From the NCBI RefSeq assembly GCF_000718005.1, contig NZ_JODV01000028.1: 64,000 nucleotides of DNA. One strand, written 5' to 3'. Numbering within the stretch: position 1 is the stretch's first letter; the number at the start of each line of letters is the position of its first letter. Under the pieces are notes generated by a model that was not told where the DNA came from, made no database searches, and worked only from the letters and a program-made list of their open reading frames with translations. Below are positions 51,942 through 61,583 of this stretch, one piece after another. This stretch comes from Actinoalloteichus_B caeruleus. GTDB taxonomy: Bacteria; Actinomycetota; Actinomycetes; Mycobacteriales; Pseudonocardiaceae. Position numbers and translations under genes: made by a program.

Positions 51942-53114
51942 TCAGAACGGGTTGATGGACACGGTGATCCCGGCCGGCGCGTGGTCCTGGACGTAGGAGG
52001 CGAAGTCACCGACATCGTCGAAGGCGAACCCGTAGACCTTCCCGTCGACCATGTTCTCGTGCAGCACCCGCGAGTAGTGGTTGCTGGTCTGGTCGAGGTA
52101 GAAGGCGTCCGGGTCCAGGATCGGCGCCCGCGCGCTGTCCAGCAGCGTCGACCGGTTCAGGCTCGCGCCGAGCACGGCGGCCACCGGCCCCGAGATCCCG
52201 TCGTTGGGCGCGTGCAGGGCTCCGTCGCAGAACAGCACGTCGCGGGTCGTCGGCTTCTCGAAGGGGCTGACGCCGCCGGTGAAGGTGAACAGCCCGCCCT
52301 GGACCTGCCCGGTGAAGTCGGTGTGGTTCGCGGTGACGGTGAGCGTGTCACTCTGGTACCTGTTCCAGACGGCGTCCACGTAGGAGTCGTAGAAGGTGGG
52401 GGAGAACAGGCCGGAGTCGATGCCGTGGCTCGGCGCGATGACGCGCAGGTCGTCGACGACGAGGTTGGCGAAGTCCGGGTTGCCCCGCATCGCCGCGAGG
52501 ACGGCCTCGCGCCCCCCGTCGACGAGGAAGCCGGTGCGCTGCGTCTCGCTGCCCGTCAGCTCGATGCCCAGCGGCATGCTGAACATGTCGACCTTGGTGG
52601 TGTTGCAGTACATGCCGGTCGCGTCGTAGGTGAACTCCATGCAGTCGTGCAGGATCCGGTAGTTCGGGTCGCTCTCGACCCACCCCGCCGGGTAGGCCAG
52701 GGTGTCGTCGGGGTTGACGCGGAACCGGATCTTCTCCGTCACCGAGAAGTAGGCCCGGCCGGAGAAGTTGATCGGCAGGTCGAACCGGGTGTCCCCCGCA
52801 CCGTTGAGCGGGATGGCGTAGTCGGCGAAACCGTCGGCGTCGTTGTCGGAGGCGGACACGTAGGCGAGCGTCCCGTCCGGTGTCATCCGCACCGGGCGGT
52901 CCGAGGGCAGTTCGCGTCCCACGAGGTGCATCCACAGCGCGCTGTTCGGGTACCGCCCGCTGTCGTTGACCACGGTGAACGGCAGCGAGTTGGGCACCCG
53001 CGCGGCGGCCGGGGCGACCGGCTCGGACGTGGCGGAGACGGTTCCGCTCCCGATCAACGCGCCGCCGGCGGCGGTGGCGGCGAGGCCGCCGAGGAACATT
53101 CGCCTGGTCACCAT
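51942..53114 (-). CDS. Secreted GH64 beta-1,3-glucanase-like protein
   Basis: ATG 53114 (GGAG upstream) gives 390 aa. A Tat-type signal (TRRMFLGGLAATAAGG) is followed by the GH64 core: LPFTVVNDSGRYPNSALWMHLVG, DYAIPLNGAGDTRFDLPINFSGRAYFSV, DCMEFTYDATGMYCNTTKVDMFSMPLGIEL and NHYSRVLHENMVDGKVYGFAFDDVGD. GH64 enzymes cut beta-1,3-glucan, as in fungal walls, releasing laminari-oligosaccharides. There is no carbohydrate-binding module, so the protein is the catalytic domain only. Confidence 0.85.
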   Translation of the reverse strand: MVTRRMFLGGLAATAAGGALIGSGTVSATSEPVAPAAARVPNSLPFTVVNDSGRYPNSALWMHLVGRELPSDRPVRMTPDGTLAYVSASDNDADGFADYAIPLNGAGDTRFDLPINFSGRAYFSVTEKIRFRVNPDDTLAYPAGWVESDPNYRILHDCMEFTYDATGMYCNTTKVDMFSMPLGIELTGSETQRTGFLVDGGREAVLAAMRGNPDFANLVVDDLRVIAPSHGIDSGLFSPTFYDSYVDAVWNRYQSDTLTVTANHTDFTGQVQGGLFTFTGGVSPFEKPTTRDVLFCDGALHAPNDGISGPVAAVLGASLNRSTLLDSARAPILDPDAFYLDQTSNHYSRVLHENMVDGKVYGFAFDDVGDFASYVQDHAPAGITVSINPF

Positions 53115-53667
53115 GGTGGTGGTCTCCGTTCTCTTCGCCCGGTGGGGAAAGGCAGGGGCGGCTTCCCGTGACGCGGCCCGGTGTAACGGTGATCTGGGCA
53201 CCATCTGAGCTGGCCCGTCGACGCCCTTCAATCGGCCGGACGGCGTAGCGGCCGGGCAGCTGGGCCAACGCGGAACAGGACAGCGGACAGCGTCCCGGCT
53301 CCCGGTGCCCCAGCGCTGGCCACCGGACGCTGGGCGGGTGTTCAGCACCGTCCTACCTGCACCGATCCCGAACCACGACCGGCGGCCGAGCGCCCGGGCG
53401 TGGGACACCGGACCCTTCCGCCCGAACCGGACAGGTCGGGGGTCATGCACCACCACCGGAGTTCCCCGCCGGTGCTCCTGCCCGGCGAACCGGCGTCCGA
53501 GACGCCTCGGCCCCCAGCACGACCGGAACGCCCGCACCGTCCTCGGCCCGCACACGATCGCGGGACCGCACCCGCCCCCTGGCCGGCACCCCGCCAGCGC
53601 CGGCACACCGCGGCTTTCCCCGCCAGCGCCACCCCCGCCGACCGGATGCCGTTCCGATCACAACCCC
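53115..53667. other. Intergenic region before sod, no gene supported
   Basis: About 550 nt between the divergent glucanase and superoxide dismutase genes. Frames are Pro/Arg/Thr-rich without domain features. Promoters for both genes must lie here. Confidence 0.35.
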
Positions 53668-53689
53668 TTGACCTCAAGCGCGGTTCAGG
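53668..53689 (+). promoter_or_regulatory. SoxR-box-like dyad overlapping a -35 hexamer
   Basis: TTGACC (53668-53673) overlaps the 18-nt dyad CCTCAAGCGCGGTTCAGG (53672-53689). The left arm equals the SoxR-box half-site CCTCAAG. The right arm, GTTCAGG, matches CTTGAGG at 5 of 7 places. It lies 48 nt upstream of the superoxide dismutase start codon. A matching -10 is not obvious, so the call is tentative. Confidence 0.35.
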
Positions 53690-53737
53690 TCGGAGGGTGG
53701 GCTGGTACCCACGACGGAACGACGAACAGGACCGACG

Positions 53738-54361
53738 ATGGCCCCCTACACCCTGCCGGATCTGGACTACGACTACTCGGCGTTGGCCCCGGCGATCACC
53801 GGCGAGATCAACGAGCTGCACCACTCCAAGCACCACGCCGCCTACGTCAAGGGCGCCAACGACACGCTGGAGAAGCTCGCGGCGGCACGGGAGGCCGACG
53901 ACTTCGGCTCCATCGTGGGCCTCCAGACCACGCTCGCGTTCAACCTCGCCGGTCACGCCCACCACGTGATCTGGTGGAAGGTCCTGTCGCCGAACGGCGG
54001 CGACAAGCCGGTGGGGGAACTCGCGGCCGCCATCGACGAGGAGTTCGGCTCCTTCGACCGGTTCCGCGCCCAGTTCAACGCCGTCGCCACCACCATCCAG
54101 GGCAACGGCTGGGCCGTCCTCGCCTGGGACCCGATCGGGCAGCGGCTGATCACCCAGCAGATCAGGGACCACCACGCGAACTCGGTGCTGCCGTCGGTGC
54201 CGATCCTGCTGTTCGACGTGTGGGAGCACGCCTTCTACCTCCAGTACCGCAACGTCAAGCCCGACTACGTCAACGCGCTGTGGAACGTCGTCGACTGGGC
54301 CGAGGTCGGTCGCCGCTTCGAGGACGCCCGCGCCGGGCGCAACGGTCTGCTGCTGCCCTGA
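53738..54361 (+). CDS. sodA: Superoxide dismutase (Fe/Mn type)
   Basis: ATG 53738 opens 207 aa. Metal ligands are His28 (NELHHSKHH), His76 (AGHAHHVIWW), Asp160 and His164 (FDVWEHAFYLQY), all present. It is of normal length without a signal peptide, so it is cytosolic, though sodA-type enzymes are sometimes released. Fe versus Mn preference cannot be read safely. A strong double hairpin follows the gene. Possible SoxR-type control is noted separately. Confidence 0.95.
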   Translation: MAPYTLPDLDYDYSALAPAITGEINELHHSKHHAAYVKGANDTLEKLAAAREADDFGSIVGLQTTLAFNLAGHAHHVIWWKVLSPNGGDKPVGELAAAIDEEFGSFDRFRAQFNAVATTIQGNGWAVLAWDPIGQRLITQQIRDHHANSVLPSVPILLFDVWEHAFYLQYRNVKPDYVNALWNVVDWAEVGRRFEDARAGRNGLLLP

Positions 54362-54413
54362 GCCCACCCGACCGGGCCGCCCCTCCCCCGCCGGACGGGC
54401 GGCGCGTCCGGTA

Positions 54414-54473
54414 GCCCCGCTCGACGCGGGGCCGTCCGCCCGGCACCCCCGATCAGCGGTGCCGGGCGGACGG
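54414..54473 (+). terminator. Strong double-hairpin terminator after sodA
   Basis: GCCCCGC-TCGAC-GCGGGGC comes first. A perfect 16-bp stem, CCGTCCGCCCGGCACC (54432-54447) with GGTGCCGGGCGGACGG (54458-54473), loop 10 nt, follows. It is one of the strongest hairpins in the window. Confidence 0.75.
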
Positions 54474-54572
54474 AAGACCGGACAGACCGGCGGCGTCGAC
54501 GTGACGGACGTCCTGCCGTACCCCACGATGGGATGACCACGCCTCGACAGCGCCGGTCGGGAGGAGCCCAGG

Positions 54573-55652
54573 ATGAGCAGGAGCACCGAGCGATCCGCAG
54601 GATCCGCACTGTCCCGGCGCGCCGCGCTCGGGGCAGCCGGCGGACTGGGACTGCTGGGCGTGACGGGCATCGCCGGGACGAGCCAGGCCTCGACCGCCGA
54701 CGGTCCCGGCACGCACCCCGCCACCGGGCCGCGCCCACCCGTCGGGGAGGCCACCGGCCGCCTGTACGAGATCCGCGCCGGTCGGCACGTCGTCGTCGTC
54801 GCGGGCGTCGCGGCGACCCTGCTGTCCTGGAAGGTCGACGGCGAGGAACGGCTGCTCACCCACGAACCCCACTCGGTGGGCGACAGCTACCAGGGCAAGA
54901 CCATCGTGCCCTGGCCCAACCGCATCGACCGCGGCCACTACACCCTCGACGGCGCGGAGTACCAGGTCCCCGTCAACGAACCCGAGCGGAACACCGCCCT
55001 GCACGGCCTGGTGAACTGGGTGGAGTGGGAACCCGTCGAGCACTCCCGGGACCGGGTGGTGCTCGACTACCAGCTCCACCCCCAGTACGGGTACCCCTTC
55101 CGGCTCGGCCTGCGCATGGAGTACGCGGTCAGCGCGCGCGGCATCCGTGCCCGGCTCACCGCGACCAACCTCGGGCGGGCGCGGGCGCCGTTCGGCGCGG
55201 CGTTCCACCCGTACTTCCAGCTGGGCTCGGAGACGATTGACGACATGCGGGTCCGGCTGCCCGCCGACGCCTACTACACGGTCGACGACCGACTGCTGCC
55301 CACCGGGATCGCCGAGGTCGACGGGACCGGCATGGACTTCCGCGTCCCCCGCGAGCTCGGCACGACCGAGTTGGACACCGCCTACACCCGGCTCCTCCGC
55401 GAGGCGGACGGCACCGCCGTGACCCGGCTGAGCCGCCGGGGCGGCCCGACCATCGAGCTCTGGGTGGACGAGAACTACCGCTACCTCCAGGTCTACACCG
55501 ACGACGGCCCACCGCCCGGCCGCGCGGGCCGGGCCGGTATCACCGTCGAACCGATGACCTGCGCCCCGGACGCGTTCAACTCCGGTGACGGGCTCGTGCT
55601 GCTCGACCCCGGAGCGGAGTTCCACGGGAGCTGGGGGCTGCGCTCCGCCTGA
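54573..55652 (+). CDS. Secreted aldose 1-epimerase-like protein (GalM)
   Basis: ATG 54573 follows GGGAGGAG; 359 aa. A twin-arginine-like signal (LSRRAALGAAGGLGLLGV) starts the protein. The galactose mutarotase fold has QGKTIVPWPNRIDRGHYTLDG, NTALHGLVNWVEWE with catalytic His, AAFHPYFQL with the second His, and the catalytic Glu in GITVEPMTCAPDAFNSGDGLVLLDPG. Secreted mutarotases are less common than cytosolic ones, so it may act on extracellular sugars. Confidence 0.88.
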   Translation: MSRSTERSAGSALSRRAALGAAGGLGLLGVTGIAGTSQASTADGPGTHPATGPRPPVGEATGRLYEIRAGRHVVVVAGVAATLLSWKVDGEERLLTHEPHSVGDSYQGKTIVPWPNRIDRGHYTLDGAEYQVPVNEPERNTALHGLVNWVEWEPVEHSRDRVVLDYQLHPQYGYPFRLGLRMEYAVSARGIRARLTATNLGRARAPFGAAFHPYFQLGSETIDDMRVRLPADAYYTVDDRLLPTGIAEVDGTGMDFRVPRELGTTELDTAYTRLLREADGTAVTRLSRRGGPTIELWVDENYRYLQVYTDDGPPPGRAGRAGITVEPMTCAPDAFNSGDGLVLLDPGAEFHGSWGLRSA

Positions 55653-55751
55653 CACCGACCCGGTCCGCCGCTCCCGGTCGGTGCGGCGGGCAGGACGGCC
55701 GATGCCCGGGCCGCGCCGGCCGGACCACCCGGTACGGGGCTCCCGGGCGGC

Positions 55752-56639
55752 TCACTCCGCGGTGTGCGCGAGGATGCGGTCGGCCAGGACCCCGTGCAGG
55801 GCACCGGGAAGCGCGTGCCCCAGCCCCGCCACCTCCCACAGGACGGCACCGGGGATGAGGTCGGCCAGGTGCCGCCCGTGCGGCGGCGGGTTGAGCGGAT
55901 CGAGCTCCCCCTGGACCACCAGGGTCGGCACCCGAACGCCACGCAGTTCCCGGCCCCGCTCGGTCGGCACGGGTTCCGCCGCGCCGTGCGCGCTCGGCTG
56001 CTCGAGGGTGCCGGCGTGCTCGATGGCGCGCTCCTCCCAGCGGCGGAACTCGGCCGCGTCGAACACCGAGGGCCCGGCGAGGGCCCGCCACTCCTCGACG
56101 CGGCGGTCCAGCGCGGCCGCCCGGTCCGAGGGCGGCTCGGCCCGCCGGGCCAGCACGTCGAGCACGTCCCGGCGGGGCAGGGGCAGACCGCCCGGGTCGG
56201 GTTCCCCGGTGTGGGCCCGCCGCAGGTTGCCCACGAAGTCCACGTCGAGCGCCGCCCCCAGCATCAGGGTGAGGCCGCGCAGCCGCTCCGGGTGGTCCAG
56301 CGCGAGCAGCTGGCCGAGGGTGCTGCCGAGCGAGAGACCCACCACGTGCGCCGACCGCAGCCCCCAGCCGTCGAGCACCCCCAGCGCGTCCTCCGCCAGC
56401 CGGGCCACCGGGTACGGCGCGTCGGAGAACGGCCGGGTGGTGGACCTGCCGGTGTCACGGTGGTCGTAGCGCAGGACCCGTCGCCCGCCGTCGACGAGGC
56501 GGGCGACGAACTCGTCCGGCCAGCCCAGCGCCGAGGAGTTCGCGCCCGCCACGAGCAGCACCGGGGGGTTCGCGGGGTCACCGATGCTCTCGGTCCACAG
56601 CTCCACGTCCCCCACCGGCAGCCTGCGGGACGACCTCAC
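55752..56639 (-). CDS. Alpha/beta hydrolase
   Basis: GTG 56639 overlaps the stop of the LLM gene (GTGA) and uses GGAGG 9 nt upstream inside it. The 295-aa protein has PVLLVAGANSSALGWPDEFV, RYDHRDTGRS, nucleophile elbow VVGLSLGSTLGQLLA, acid segment VQGELDPLNPP and catalytic His in AGLGHALPG. Substrate is unknown. Coupling to the LLM oxidoreductase suggests a shared pathway, perhaps of an F420-dependent step followed by hydrolysis. Confidence 0.88.
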   Translation of the reverse strand: MRSSRRLPVGDVELWTESIGDPANPPVLLVAGANSSALGWPDEFVARLVDGGRRVLRYDHRDTGRSTTRPFSDAPYPVARLAEDALGVLDGWGLRSAHVVGLSLGSTLGQLLALDHPERLRGLTLMLGAALDVDFVGNLRRAHTGEPDPGGLPLPRRDVLDVLARRAEPPSDRAAALDRRVEEWRALAGPSVFDAAEFRRWEERAIEHAGTLEQPSAHGAAEPVPTERGRELRGVRVPTLVVQGELDPLNPPPHGRHLADLIPGAVLWEVAGLGHALPGALHGVLADRILAHTAE

Positions 56640-57400
56640 GCCGCCCGCACCTCCCGCAGCAGCTCGGCGACCCCGTCCAGCGGGAACGGGTCCTCCAGGG
56701 AGACGATCAGCTCCTGGGCACCGGCCTCGACGTAGTCCCGCCACGTCTCGAGTTCGTGCGGGCGGATGAGGACCGTGCGGTGGACCTCCCGGGGGTCACG
56801 GCCCACCCGTTCGCACCACTCGTCCAGCACCCGGTTCTTGTGCGCGAAGTTGTCCGGCGGGCCGAAGGCGTTCCAGGCGTCCGCGTGCTCGGCCACCAGC
56901 CGCAGCGTCACCTTCTCCCCGGAACCGCCGATCAGGATCGGCATCGGGCCGGCCGGGCCGGGGTTGAGCACCGAGAGCCGCTGCTTGATCACCGGCAGGT
57001 CGGTCTCCAGCTTCCGGAGGCGGCCGATCGCCGTGCCGAAGGTGTAGCCGTACTCGGTGTAGTCCCGTTCGAACCACCCGGAACCGATGCCGAGGATGAA
57101 CCGGCCCCCGCCGAGCTGGTCGATGGTCCGGCTCATGTCGGCCAACAGGTTGGGGTTGCGGTAGCTGTTGCAGGTGACCAGGGCACCGAACCGGATGCGG
57201 GACGTCTCGACCGCCATCGCGGCCAGCAACGCGTAGGCCTCGAAGTGGGCGGCGTCCGGGTCACCGTGGAGTGGGTAGAAGTGGTCCCAGACGTAGGCGG
57301 TGTCCAGCCCCAGTTCGTCGGCCCCCGTCCAGGCGCGGCGCAGCGCCTCGGTCGTGGTGGCCTGGGGTTCGAGCTGGACACCGATCTTCACCTGCTGCAC
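56636..57400 (-). CDS. LLM-class F420-dependent oxidoreductase
   Basis: GTG 57400 has GGAG 8 nt upstream; 254 aa. The luciferase-like TIM barrel is seen in VKIGVQLEPQATTTEALRRAWTGADELGLDTAYVWDHFYPL, TSRIRFGALVTCNSYRNPNLLADMSRTIDQLGGGRFILGIGSGWFERDY and MPILIGGSGEKVTLRLVAEHADAWN, typical of F420-dependent members. The substrate is not predictable. It is the first gene of a two-gene operon with the alpha/beta hydrolase. Confidence 0.9.
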   Translation of the reverse strand: MQQVKIGVQLEPQATTTEALRRAWTGADELGLDTAYVWDHFYPLHGDPDAAHFEAYALLAAMAVETSRIRFGALVTCNSYRNPNLLADMSRTIDQLGGGRFILGIGSGWFERDYTEYGYTFGTAIGRLRKLETDLPVIKQRLSVLNPGPAGPMPILIGGSGEKVTLRLVAEHADAWNAFGPPDNFAHKNRVLDEWCERVGRDPREVHRTVLIRPHELETWRDYVEAGAQELIVSLEDPFPLDGVAELLREVRAA

Positions 57401-57604
57401 GCGCTATCTCCAGACTGCTGTGAGCCGACCGATGTGGACGCGGAACCGGGACGGGAAGGCGTTTCCCGCTCCACGAGCGGGACCGGCGGCGGTCCCGCTG
57501 CCGAGACTAGCCACCAGCACGCCCGGCGGTCACCCGCATTCCCCCGTGTGCCGCGGTTGGCCTCGTCCGGCCACCGCCCCGTCACACCACCGCCGGCACC
57601 CCCG

Positions 57605-58633
57605 TCAGTCGGCCAACGCCTCGGCGAGCTGGGGAAGCAGCAGGTCGAGCGCGTAGGGCAGGCTGAGGACGGTGCCCATCGAGAACGCGTTCTGCGCGTC
57701 GGCGTCGCTGAGCACGATCATCCGCCCCTCCCGCGCCATCGCGGTCCCCTGGAGCAGGGTGTCCTGCTCGATGCGCTCGGCCGGCTGCATGCTGACGACG
57801 ACGCAGACGTCCGCCTCCAGCAATCCGGCCTCCTCCCGGGAGACGTCCACGGTGAAACCGTCACCACCGCGCAGCTCCTCGATCGCCGGCGAGTTGACGA
57901 ACCCGAGGTCCCGCAGGGTGTCCACCCGGGTGTCACCCTCCACGTAGGCGGCGTACGACGCCTCGTCCCACCACACCACCGAACAGGTGCGCCCCTCGAA
58001 CTGGGGGTACCGCGCCCGGGCATCGGCGAAGGCGTCCTCCACCTCACCGATGAGGGCCTGGCCCTCCTCCGGGCGCCCGAGCACCTCGGCGATGAGCCGG
58101 GTCTGGTCGCGCCAGTGGGTGCCGTAACTGATGTCGGTGGCCGGCCCGGACAGGGTCGGCACGAGTTCGGCGAACATCTCGTACACCGACCGGTCGTTGT
58201 CCGACTTGGTCATGGTGACCAGGTCCGGCCGCTGGGCGAGGATGCCCTCCGGGGAGAACTCGGGGCCGGTGAGCACCTCGACCTCGCCGTCCCCCCGCCT
58301 CTCCCGGGCCCACGGCCCGAACCCGTCGTCGTAGGCGCGGAACCAGTCGACCGAAGCCACCGGCACCACTCCCAGCGCCAGCAGGGTGTCGCCGTCCCCC
58401 CACCCGAGGGCCACCACCCGTTCCGGGGCCCGGTCCAGCTCGGTCGTCCCGAACTGGTGGTCCACCGAGGTGGGGAAACCCTCGGCGGCGGGTGCCCCGC
58501 TGGCCCCGGCCCCGGTGTCACCACCCGACCCGTCGGCGCAGCCGGCGAGCAACGCGACCGTCGCCCCGGCACCCCCGATCAGGAAGTGCCGCCTGGTCAG
58601 GCCACGGGTACGGACGCTGGGGAACCGGTTCAT
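57605..58633 (-). CDS. Iron-siderophore ABC transporter substrate-binding lipoprotein
   Basis: ATG 58633 with GGAGAG upstream gives 342 aa. A twin-arginine-like n-region (LTRRHFLIGGAG) precedes the lipobox LLAGC. The mature part is a FepB/FecB-type binding protein: FPTSVDHQFGTTELDRAPERVVALGWGDGDTLLALGVVPV, EGILAQRPDLVTM and SMGTVLSLPYALDLLLPQLAEAL. It delivers ferric siderophore to an ABC importer whose permease and ATPase are not here. An iron box lies about 80 nt upstream, so it should be repressed by iron. Confidence 0.92.
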   Translation of the reverse strand: MNRFPSVRTRGLTRRHFLIGGAGATVALLAGCADGSGGDTGAGASGAPAAEGFPTSVDHQFGTTELDRAPERVVALGWGDGDTLLALGVVPVASVDWFRAYDDGFGPWARERRGDGEVEVLTGPEFSPEGILAQRPDLVTMTKSDNDRSVYEMFAELVPTLSGPATDISYGTHWRDQTRLIAEVLGRPEEGQALIGEVEDAFADARARYPQFEGRTCSVVWWDEASYAAYVEGDTRVDTLRDLGFVNSPAIEELRGGDGFTVDVSREEAGLLEADVCVVVSMQPAERIEQDTLLQGTAMAREGRMIVLSDADAQNAFSMGTVLSLPYALDLLLPQLAEALAD

Positions 58634-58714
58634 GCTGCTGTGCTCTCCTCGCGCGGAACGGCTGCCACCCGGGGTCTCCCGGGCGGCGGACGCGATCCGC
58701 CACCCGACCGCGAC

Positions 58715-58733
58715 CAAGCCAAGGCTAACCTCA
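58715..58733 (-). promoter_or_regulatory. Iron box (DmdR1/IdeR-type operator)
   Basis: On the minus strand the site reads TGAGGTTAGCCTTGGCTTG. The left half, AGGTTAGCCT, fits the 19-bp DtxR/IdeR consensus TTAGGTTAGSCTAACCTAA completely; the right half is weak (about 13 of 19 in total). It is 82-100 nt upstream of the siderophore-binding protein start, as expected for iron repression. Confidence 0.7.
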
Positions 58734-58808
58734 CCACGCTCCGCTCCCACGGGCGGCGGGTGGGGCGACCACCGCTCCGGCGGCCACCCCACCCCAGCGG
58801 TCAGCGGG

Positions 58809-61397
58809 TCAGGAACTCGCCGTCCAGTAGAGAGCCCTGGCCACCTGCGAGTACAAACCCTTCGGGTGATCCCGGAACAGGGGTTCCGTGCCGAACAGCA
58901 CGGTCGGTGTCCCCGCGCCACCAACGCCGGACACCACGGCCGGCCGCCCGGCCGCCTCCACCTGACCGCCGGTGCCGTCCTGCTCGGGTCGCCAGTGGCC
59001 CGCCACGAGCGGCGCGTCCGGGCCGTACCGCTGCTCCACGGTCACCCCGTCGCCGAGGCCCTCGAACCACAGGGGTGAGTAGACGAAGGAGTGCGGGGCC
59101 GCACCGGAGCCGACCCACCCGTCACCGGCGCCGACCTCGACGATGCCGTTGGCGTCGGAACGGCCCCGGACGACGTCGACGGGCAGCAGGCCGGCCTCGG
59201 TGTTGAACCGGGCCCCGACCGCGCCGCGCGTCACCACCCCACCGCGGCCCAGGAACTCCGTGAGGTCCGCGCGTGCCTCCTCGCGGAGACCGGACAGCTC
59301 CAGACCCGCCGACACGTAGAGCACGTCCACCCGGCGCCAGTCGAACCCCTCGTTGAGGACGGCGGTCGACACCGGCCGCACCTCGAACCCCATACCGCGC
59401 AACGCGACCAGCTCGTCCGGTGACACGGCCGCGGCCACCACCGGCCGCTGTCCCACGGGAGTCCGTTCGTCACCGCTCGGGGCCTCGGTGAAGCGCACAC
59501 CGTGCTCACGGGACGCGGCCAACGCGTCGGCGCGCGCCGACGCCGGCACCACGATGACGCCCTCGGACGACCTGTGCACCTGGTGACCCCGGCCGAGCAG
59601 GTCGTTCACGACCCGGACGTCACTGCCGTCGGTGAGGGCGACGGCGAGGTCCCGGCCCGGGGCGACGTCCACGCCACCCGAGGCCACCGGCTCCTCCACG
59701 GGACGGGAACGCACCGTCAGCCCACCCCGCACCGGCGCCACCTCGGCCCCCCACAACAACCCGTGGCTCAGCGCCGAGTTCGCGTAGGTCCTGGGCACCC
59801 GCTCGGTCAGATCGGCACCGTCCTCCAGCAGCGAGTTCGCGATCGCGCGGCGAGGCTGCCGCAGGTCCACCAGGTACGAACCGGGTGGGTACTCCTCCCG
59901 CCCCACGCGGAAGCCAGCTTCGGTGCGCCGCACCTCAACACCGTTGTCCAGCAACAGGTTCACCAGGCGCGCCGCCGCCGGCTCCGAGGTGCCCTCCCCG
60001 GCCGCCGGGATCACGTAGCCCCGGGGGAACTCGGTGGTGTACCGGTCCGCCTCCCCGAAGCCGGGGATGTAGTCGTCGGGGATGCGCCGCTGCTGCTCCC
60101 CGGCCCCCGCCCGGCGGAAGAACTCGATCTGGTCGGCGACCAACTCGTCCCGGTTGGCGTCCACGTAGTCGATGGTGCTCAGGATGGTCGCCTCGGCGAC
60201 GTCGGTGTTCACCGCCGCCCTGCGGCGGAGCTCCGCCACCGGCTGGTTCTCGTAGTCCTGCCGGTTCACCCGCAACGGGACCTCGACGGTGTGACCGTGG
60301 GTGCCCTGCAACATCGCGTACATCGGCGTGTACATCGGCAGCCAGTCGTCCCAGTCACCCGGCGCGCGGTCCCGGATCGGGATGTCGGCCCGCTGGGTCT
60401 CGGGGTGGCCGAGCCCGGCGATGGCCCGTTCCATGCCCAACGCGTTGGGCCAGGCGTGCTTGAGGTACAGGTCGTACTCGGCGTTCTGCACGTGCGGGGC
60501 GGTGTTCGGGCTCAGCAGCGTCGGGTTCACGTAGCCGTGCAGGTCCAACATCACCAGCGACTGGCCGTTGATCGCCACCTTCCGCACGGCCTCCGTCTCC
60601 GGGTTGGCCACCGTCACGAAGTCGCGGTTCAGGTCGAAACCGGCCGCGTTCTGCCGGGTGCCGGCCACCCGGCCGTCCGGGTTGTGCGAGACCGTGAAGT
60701 AGAGCCTGGACGTCTCCAACAGCCGGAGGTCCTCGGGGTCCTCGCTGGTGGCCAGCTGTTCGATGACGCGGAGCGACCCGTCGGTGCCCTCCCACTCGTC
60801 ACCGTGGATGTTGGCGTTGAACCACATCGGGGCCTTGTACCCGGCGCGGAGTTCCTCGTCCGCCGCCGCGGCGCGGGGGTCGGTGCGGATCGCGTCCCGC
60901 CACCGCCGCTGCCGGGCGCTGTCCTCCGGGGTCTCGGGGGCGGTGAGGGTGACGAGGTAGATGTCACGCCCGAGCACCGACTCGCCGAGCACCTCGACGG
61001 AGACCCGGTCGCTCTCGGCCTGGAGGTCGTTGAGCCGGGGAGCCAGCTCGTGGTACGGGACGAGGCCCAACTTGACCGACCTGTCGGCCGGGTCGTCGGG
61101 GTAGATCCGCAACTGGGTCCGCCGGGGGTACCCGCGTTCGTCCGACTCGGAGAAGGAGCTGGGCGTCCCGGCCTCCACTCGCTCCCCCGGGGTGCCCGGC
61201 CGGTTCTCGCCACGCGGTCGCACCCGGGCAGGGTCGGCCAGGTCCGCCGCGAGGACCGCGTCCCGGTCCGAGACGTCCACCCCTGGCGGGGCGTCGGGAG
61301 GCGGTGGCTCGGCCGCGGTGGCGGGAGGTGCCGCCGCGGCCGTGGCCGCGACCAGGGCCGCGACGAGCAACCCGGCGGTGGGACGGGAGATGCGCAC
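58809..61397 (-). CDS. Secreted M14 zinc carboxypeptidase
   Basis: GTG 61397 has AGGAG 7 nt upstream; 862 aa. Signal peptide about 1-29. The M14 domain has zinc ligands His198 and Glu201 (NIHGDEWEG), the third His in MLDLHGYVN and a candidate catalytic Glu in GHTVEVPL. NPDGRVAGTRQNAAGFDLNRDF is also typical. The C-terminal 350 residues carry extra beta-rich and glutamine-amidotransferase-like parts (DVLYVSAGLELSG, FLGRGGVVTRG). This matches large actinomycete carboxypeptidases that act outside the cell. Confidence 0.9.
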   Translation of the reverse strand: MRISRPTAGLLVAALVAATAAAAPPATAAEPPPPDAPPGVDVSDRDAVLAADLADPARVRPRGENRPGTPGERVEAGTPSSFSESDERGYPRRTQLRIYPDDPADRSVKLGLVPYHELAPRLNDLQAESDRVSVEVLGESVLGRDIYLVTLTAPETPEDSARQRRWRDAIRTDPRAAAADEELRAGYKAPMWFNANIHGDEWEGTDGSLRVIEQLATSEDPEDLRLLETSRLYFTVSHNPDGRVAGTRQNAAGFDLNRDFVTVANPETEAVRKVAINGQSLVMLDLHGYVNPTLLSPNTAPHVQNAEYDLYLKHAWPNALGMERAIAGLGHPETQRADIPIRDRAPGDWDDWLPMYTPMYAMLQGTHGHTVEVPLRVNRQDYENQPVAELRRRAAVNTDVAEATILSTIDYVDANRDELVADQIEFFRRAGAGEQQRRIPDDYIPGFGEADRYTTEFPRGYVIPAAGEGTSEPAAARLVNLLLDNGVEVRRTEAGFRVGREEYPPGSYLVDLRQPRRAIANSLLEDGADLTERVPRTYANSALSHGLLWGAEVAPVRGGLTVRSRPVEEPVASGGVDVAPGRDLAVALTDGSDVRVVNDLLGRGHQVHRSSEGVIVVPASARADALAASREHGVRFTEAPSGDERTPVGQRPVVAAAVSPDELVALRGMGFEVRPVSTAVLNEGFDWRRVDVLYVSAGLELSGLREEARADLTEFLGRGGVVTRGAVGARFNTEAGLLPVDVVRGRSDANGIVEVGAGDGWVGSGAAPHSFVYSPLWFEGLGDGVTVEQRYGPDAPLVAGHWRPEQDGTGGQVEAAGRPAVVSGVGGAGTPTVLFGTEPLFRDHPKGLYSQVARALYWTASS

Positions 61398-61583
61398 ATG
61401 AACTCCTGTGGTGGCGGTGATCCGGTCACCGGTACCCAAGACCGAGTGGGACCGCCGGTCAACGGCGTCCCAGGCAGTGGTCAGGGACTTGCCGACCGCG
61501 TCGTTCCCCGCTCTCGACGTCTCCCCTGGTCCTCGGCCGGCCAGCACGGCCACCCCCGCCCCCGGGACAACCGCGTCCAACGG

